From: CBFCZU01 sp965602635
GTDB taxonomy: Bacteria > Planctomycetota > Phycisphaerae > SM23-33
NCBI GenBank assembly: GCA_965602635.1
Contig: CBFCZU010000005.1
Location: 1 to 45,965, forward strand
Length of the DNA stretch: 45,965 nt
Direction: 5' to 3'
Under the pieces are notes generated by a model that saw only the letters and a list, made by a program, of their open reading frames with translations, ran no database searches and had not been told where the DNA came from. Made by a program: the position numbers and the translations under genes. Of the stretch, positions 44,444 through 45,965 are shown one piece after another (position 1 is the first letter of the stretch; each line of letters begins with the position of its first letter).

Positions 44444-45409
44444 ATGGGCGACCGGGCGCACGAACTGTTCCGCAGGTGTTCGGACAACCCGCTGTTGACG
44501 GCCGACGACTGGCCCTACCCCGTCAACTCCGTCTTCAACGCCGGCGCCGTCCGCCTGAACGGGCGGACGCTGCTGCTGGCGCGCGTCGAGGACCACAGCG
44601 GCATGAGCCACCTTTGCGCCGCCACCAGCGCCGACGGGCTGGCCGACTGGCAGATAGACCCGGCGCCGACGTTCCCGGCCGATCCTGCCAACCATCCCGA
44701 AGAGCTCTGGGGCGTGGAGGACCCGCGGATCACCCGCGTCCCCGAGAGCGGCGATTACATGATCGCCTACACCGCCTACGGCGAGGCCGGGCCGCTGGTG
44801 TCCCTTGCCCGGACGCGCGACTTCAAGCGGTTCGAGCGGCTGGGCGCCGCCATGCCGCCCGAGAACAAGGACGCCGCCCTCTTCCCGGTCCGCTTCGGCG
44901 GGAGGTGGGCGATGATCCACCGGCCCTACGGAGCGGGCCAGGAACACGTGCCCGCCCACATGTGGATATCGTTCTCACCGGATCTGACGCACTGGGGCGA
45001 CGCGCGGATCCTCATGCGGGCACGCCGCGGCGGGTGGTGGGACGCAAACAAGATCGGGCTCTCGCCCCCGCCGCTTGAGACGCCCGCCGGCTGGTTGATT
45101 CTCTACCACGGCGTCCGCGCAACCGCATCCGGCAAGACATACCGGCTGGGAATCGCCCTGCTCGACAGGGACGATCCGACCAGGGTGCTCCGCCGCGGAG
45201 ACAGTTGGGTCTTCGGGCCCCAAGATGCGTGCGAGCGCTTCGGCGACGTCCAGCAGGTCGTCTTCCCATGCGGGTGGGTGCTGAACGGAGATGAGCTCCG
45301 CGTCTATTACGGCGCGGCCGACACCTGCATCGCCCTGGCCACCGCCAGCCTCAGCGAGGTGCTCGACTACCTCCAGGCGATGCCCGCCTACGAGCCGCTG
45401 CGGTCGTAG
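44444..45409 (+). CDS. GH130-family glycoside phosphorylase/hydrolase
   Basis: A 321-residue five-bladed beta-propeller enzyme of family GH130. Diagnostic motifs are WPYPVNSVFNAGAV (23-36), ARVEDHSGMSHL (46-57, Asp50 the likely catalytic acid), VEDPRIT (91-97), KDAALFP and HRPYG. The family phosphorolyses or hydrolyses beta-1,2- or beta-1,4-mannosides and related oligosaccharides in the cytoplasm. No signal peptide is present. Whether it is a phosphorylase or hydrolase depends on phosphate-binding residues not settled here. GGGAG precedes the ATG. An MFS transporter gene follows after 62 bases and may import the substrate. Confidence 0.9.
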   Translation: MGDRAHELFRRCSDNPLLTADDWPYPVNSVFNAGAVRLNGRTLLLARVEDHSGMSHLCAATSADGLADWQIDPAPTFPADPANHPEELWGVEDPRITRVPESGDYMIAYTAYGEAGPLVSLARTRDFKRFERLGAAMPPENKDAALFPVRFGGRWAMIHRPYGAGQEHVPAHMWISFSPDLTHWGDARILMRARRGGWWDANKIGLSPPPLETPAGWLILYHGVRATASGKTYRLGIALLDRDDPTRVLRRGDSWVFGPQDACERFGDVQQVVFPCGWVLNGDELRVYYGAADTCIALATASLSEVLDYLQAMPAYEPLRS

Positions 45410-45471
45410 CGCCCGGCGGGCGCCACATCACGGTTGCCCCAGCGAGCGCCTGGCCTTAAAATCCCGCCGCA

Positions 45472-45965
45472 ATGAGTGCCCCTGCCGACGACAGGCCCGG
45501 TGCCAGGAGGATGCTCTTCCAGTTCAGCATCTACGGGTTCCTGAAGAACCAGCGGTACTTCGACCCGTTCGTGATGCTGTTCTTCCTCCAGGTGCTGCGG
45601 GAAGACTTCTTCAAGGTGGGCCTGCTGATCGGCTACCGCGAGGTGCTCATCAACATCTTCGAGGTGCCCAGCGGGGCCATAGCCGACCTGTACGGGCGGC
45701 GGCGATGCATGATGTTCAGCTTCTGCGCGTACATCGTCTCGTTCACGATCTTCGCGTTCTCGTCGGTCCTGTGGCACTTATTCGTGGGCATGACGCTGTT
45801 TGCCCTGGGCGACGCCTTCCGAACCGGCACCCACAAGGCGATGATCTTCGAGTACCTCCGCCACGAGGGCCGGGCCGACGAGAAGACGCGCTACTACGGC
45901 ACCACCCGGAGCTGGTCGAAGATGGGCTCGGCCCTTTCGGTGATCATCGCCGCGGGCCTGGTGTT
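45472..45965 (+). CDS. MFS transporter, 5' part (cut by window end)
   Basis: The first 164 codons of a major facilitator transporter are visible. Two or three hydrophobic helices are present, with the motif A loop GAIADLYGRRR after helix 2, typical of MFS. The start is ATG 45472, without a strong ribosome site. The reading frame stays open to the last base. It is co-directional with the GH130 gene, so uptake of a mannoside or related sugar is plausible, but the visible part does not fix the substrate. Confidence 0.8.
   Translation, partial: MSAPADDRPGARRMLFQFSIYGFLKNQRYFDPFVMLFFLQVLREDFFKVGLLIGYREVLINIFEVPSGAIADLYGRRRCMMFSFCAYIVSFTIFAFSSVLWHLFVGMTLFALGDAFRTGTHKAMIFEYLRHEGRADEKTRYYGTTRSWSKMGSALSVIIAAGLV

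Noticed and set aside
1..45965. CRISPR arrays, transposases, prophage genes
   Set aside because: No regularly spaced repeats and no recognisable mobile-element or phage proteins were seen on either strand.

Overview
The window looks like one chromosomal stretch of a GC-rich planctomycete, most likely Phycisphaerae-like. That assignment is inference. It rests on the high GC, on secreted multi-domain DUF4091-type proteins, on OPT-related membrane proteins of the DUF6785/DUF6784 kind, and on a membrane-anchored coiled-coil protein with a BRCT-like end. No rRNA or ribosomal protein is present to settle it. No CRISPR array, transposase, integrase or phage gene was seen, and no gene-free stretch exceeds 300 bases (the longest are 42411-42637 and 23469-23681).

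Left edge to 8.4 kb: the 3' part of a tRNA-Ser, a plus-strand polysaccharide-deacetylase-like gene, and a two-gene minus-strand cassette (nucleotidyltransferase, GNAT acetyltransferase) bracketed by an exact 20-bp direct repeat. Next come two tandem paralogous secreted proteins. Their coding regions have diverged, but their non-coding flanks are nearly identical.

8.4-19.5 kb: a tight ten-gene minus-strand operon. In transcription order it encodes an LsrG-like ABM protein, class III aminotransferase, amidohydrolase, Gfo/Idh/MocA oxidoreductase, NagB-like protein, creatininase-family amidohydrolase, arabinose/fucose-isomerase-like protein, FGGY kinase, enolase-superfamily dehydratase and an alpha/beta hydrolase. 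It reads as a catabolic pathway for an unusual sugar or amino sugar. A promoter and an operator-like repeat lie in front of it. A two-domain M16 protease lipoprotein lies upstream.

22.4-35.5 kb: hypA-hypB (nickel insertion) diverge from a six-gene plus-strand operon. The operon encodes a DUF6785-type membrane protein, a 1701-residue lipoprotein fusing a degenerate M28-like peptidase domain to an FtsX-type permease, an OPT-family transporter, a LolD-like ATPase, a minimal FtsX permease, and a His-rich UreH/NicO-like membrane protein. The shared divergent promoter region holds two inverted repeats. This operon is the best candidate for an undescribed system: an ABC/OPT membrane machine possibly tied to nickel or metal-chelate handling.

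35.5-46 kb: two paralogous secreted alpha/beta-hydrolase-like proteins lacking the nucleophile serine (plus the relic tail of a third), DNA polymerase I, a divergently transcribed coiled-coil protein with a BRCT-like end, a 58-residue membrane protein, a GH130 enzyme, and an MFS transporter cut by the right edge.
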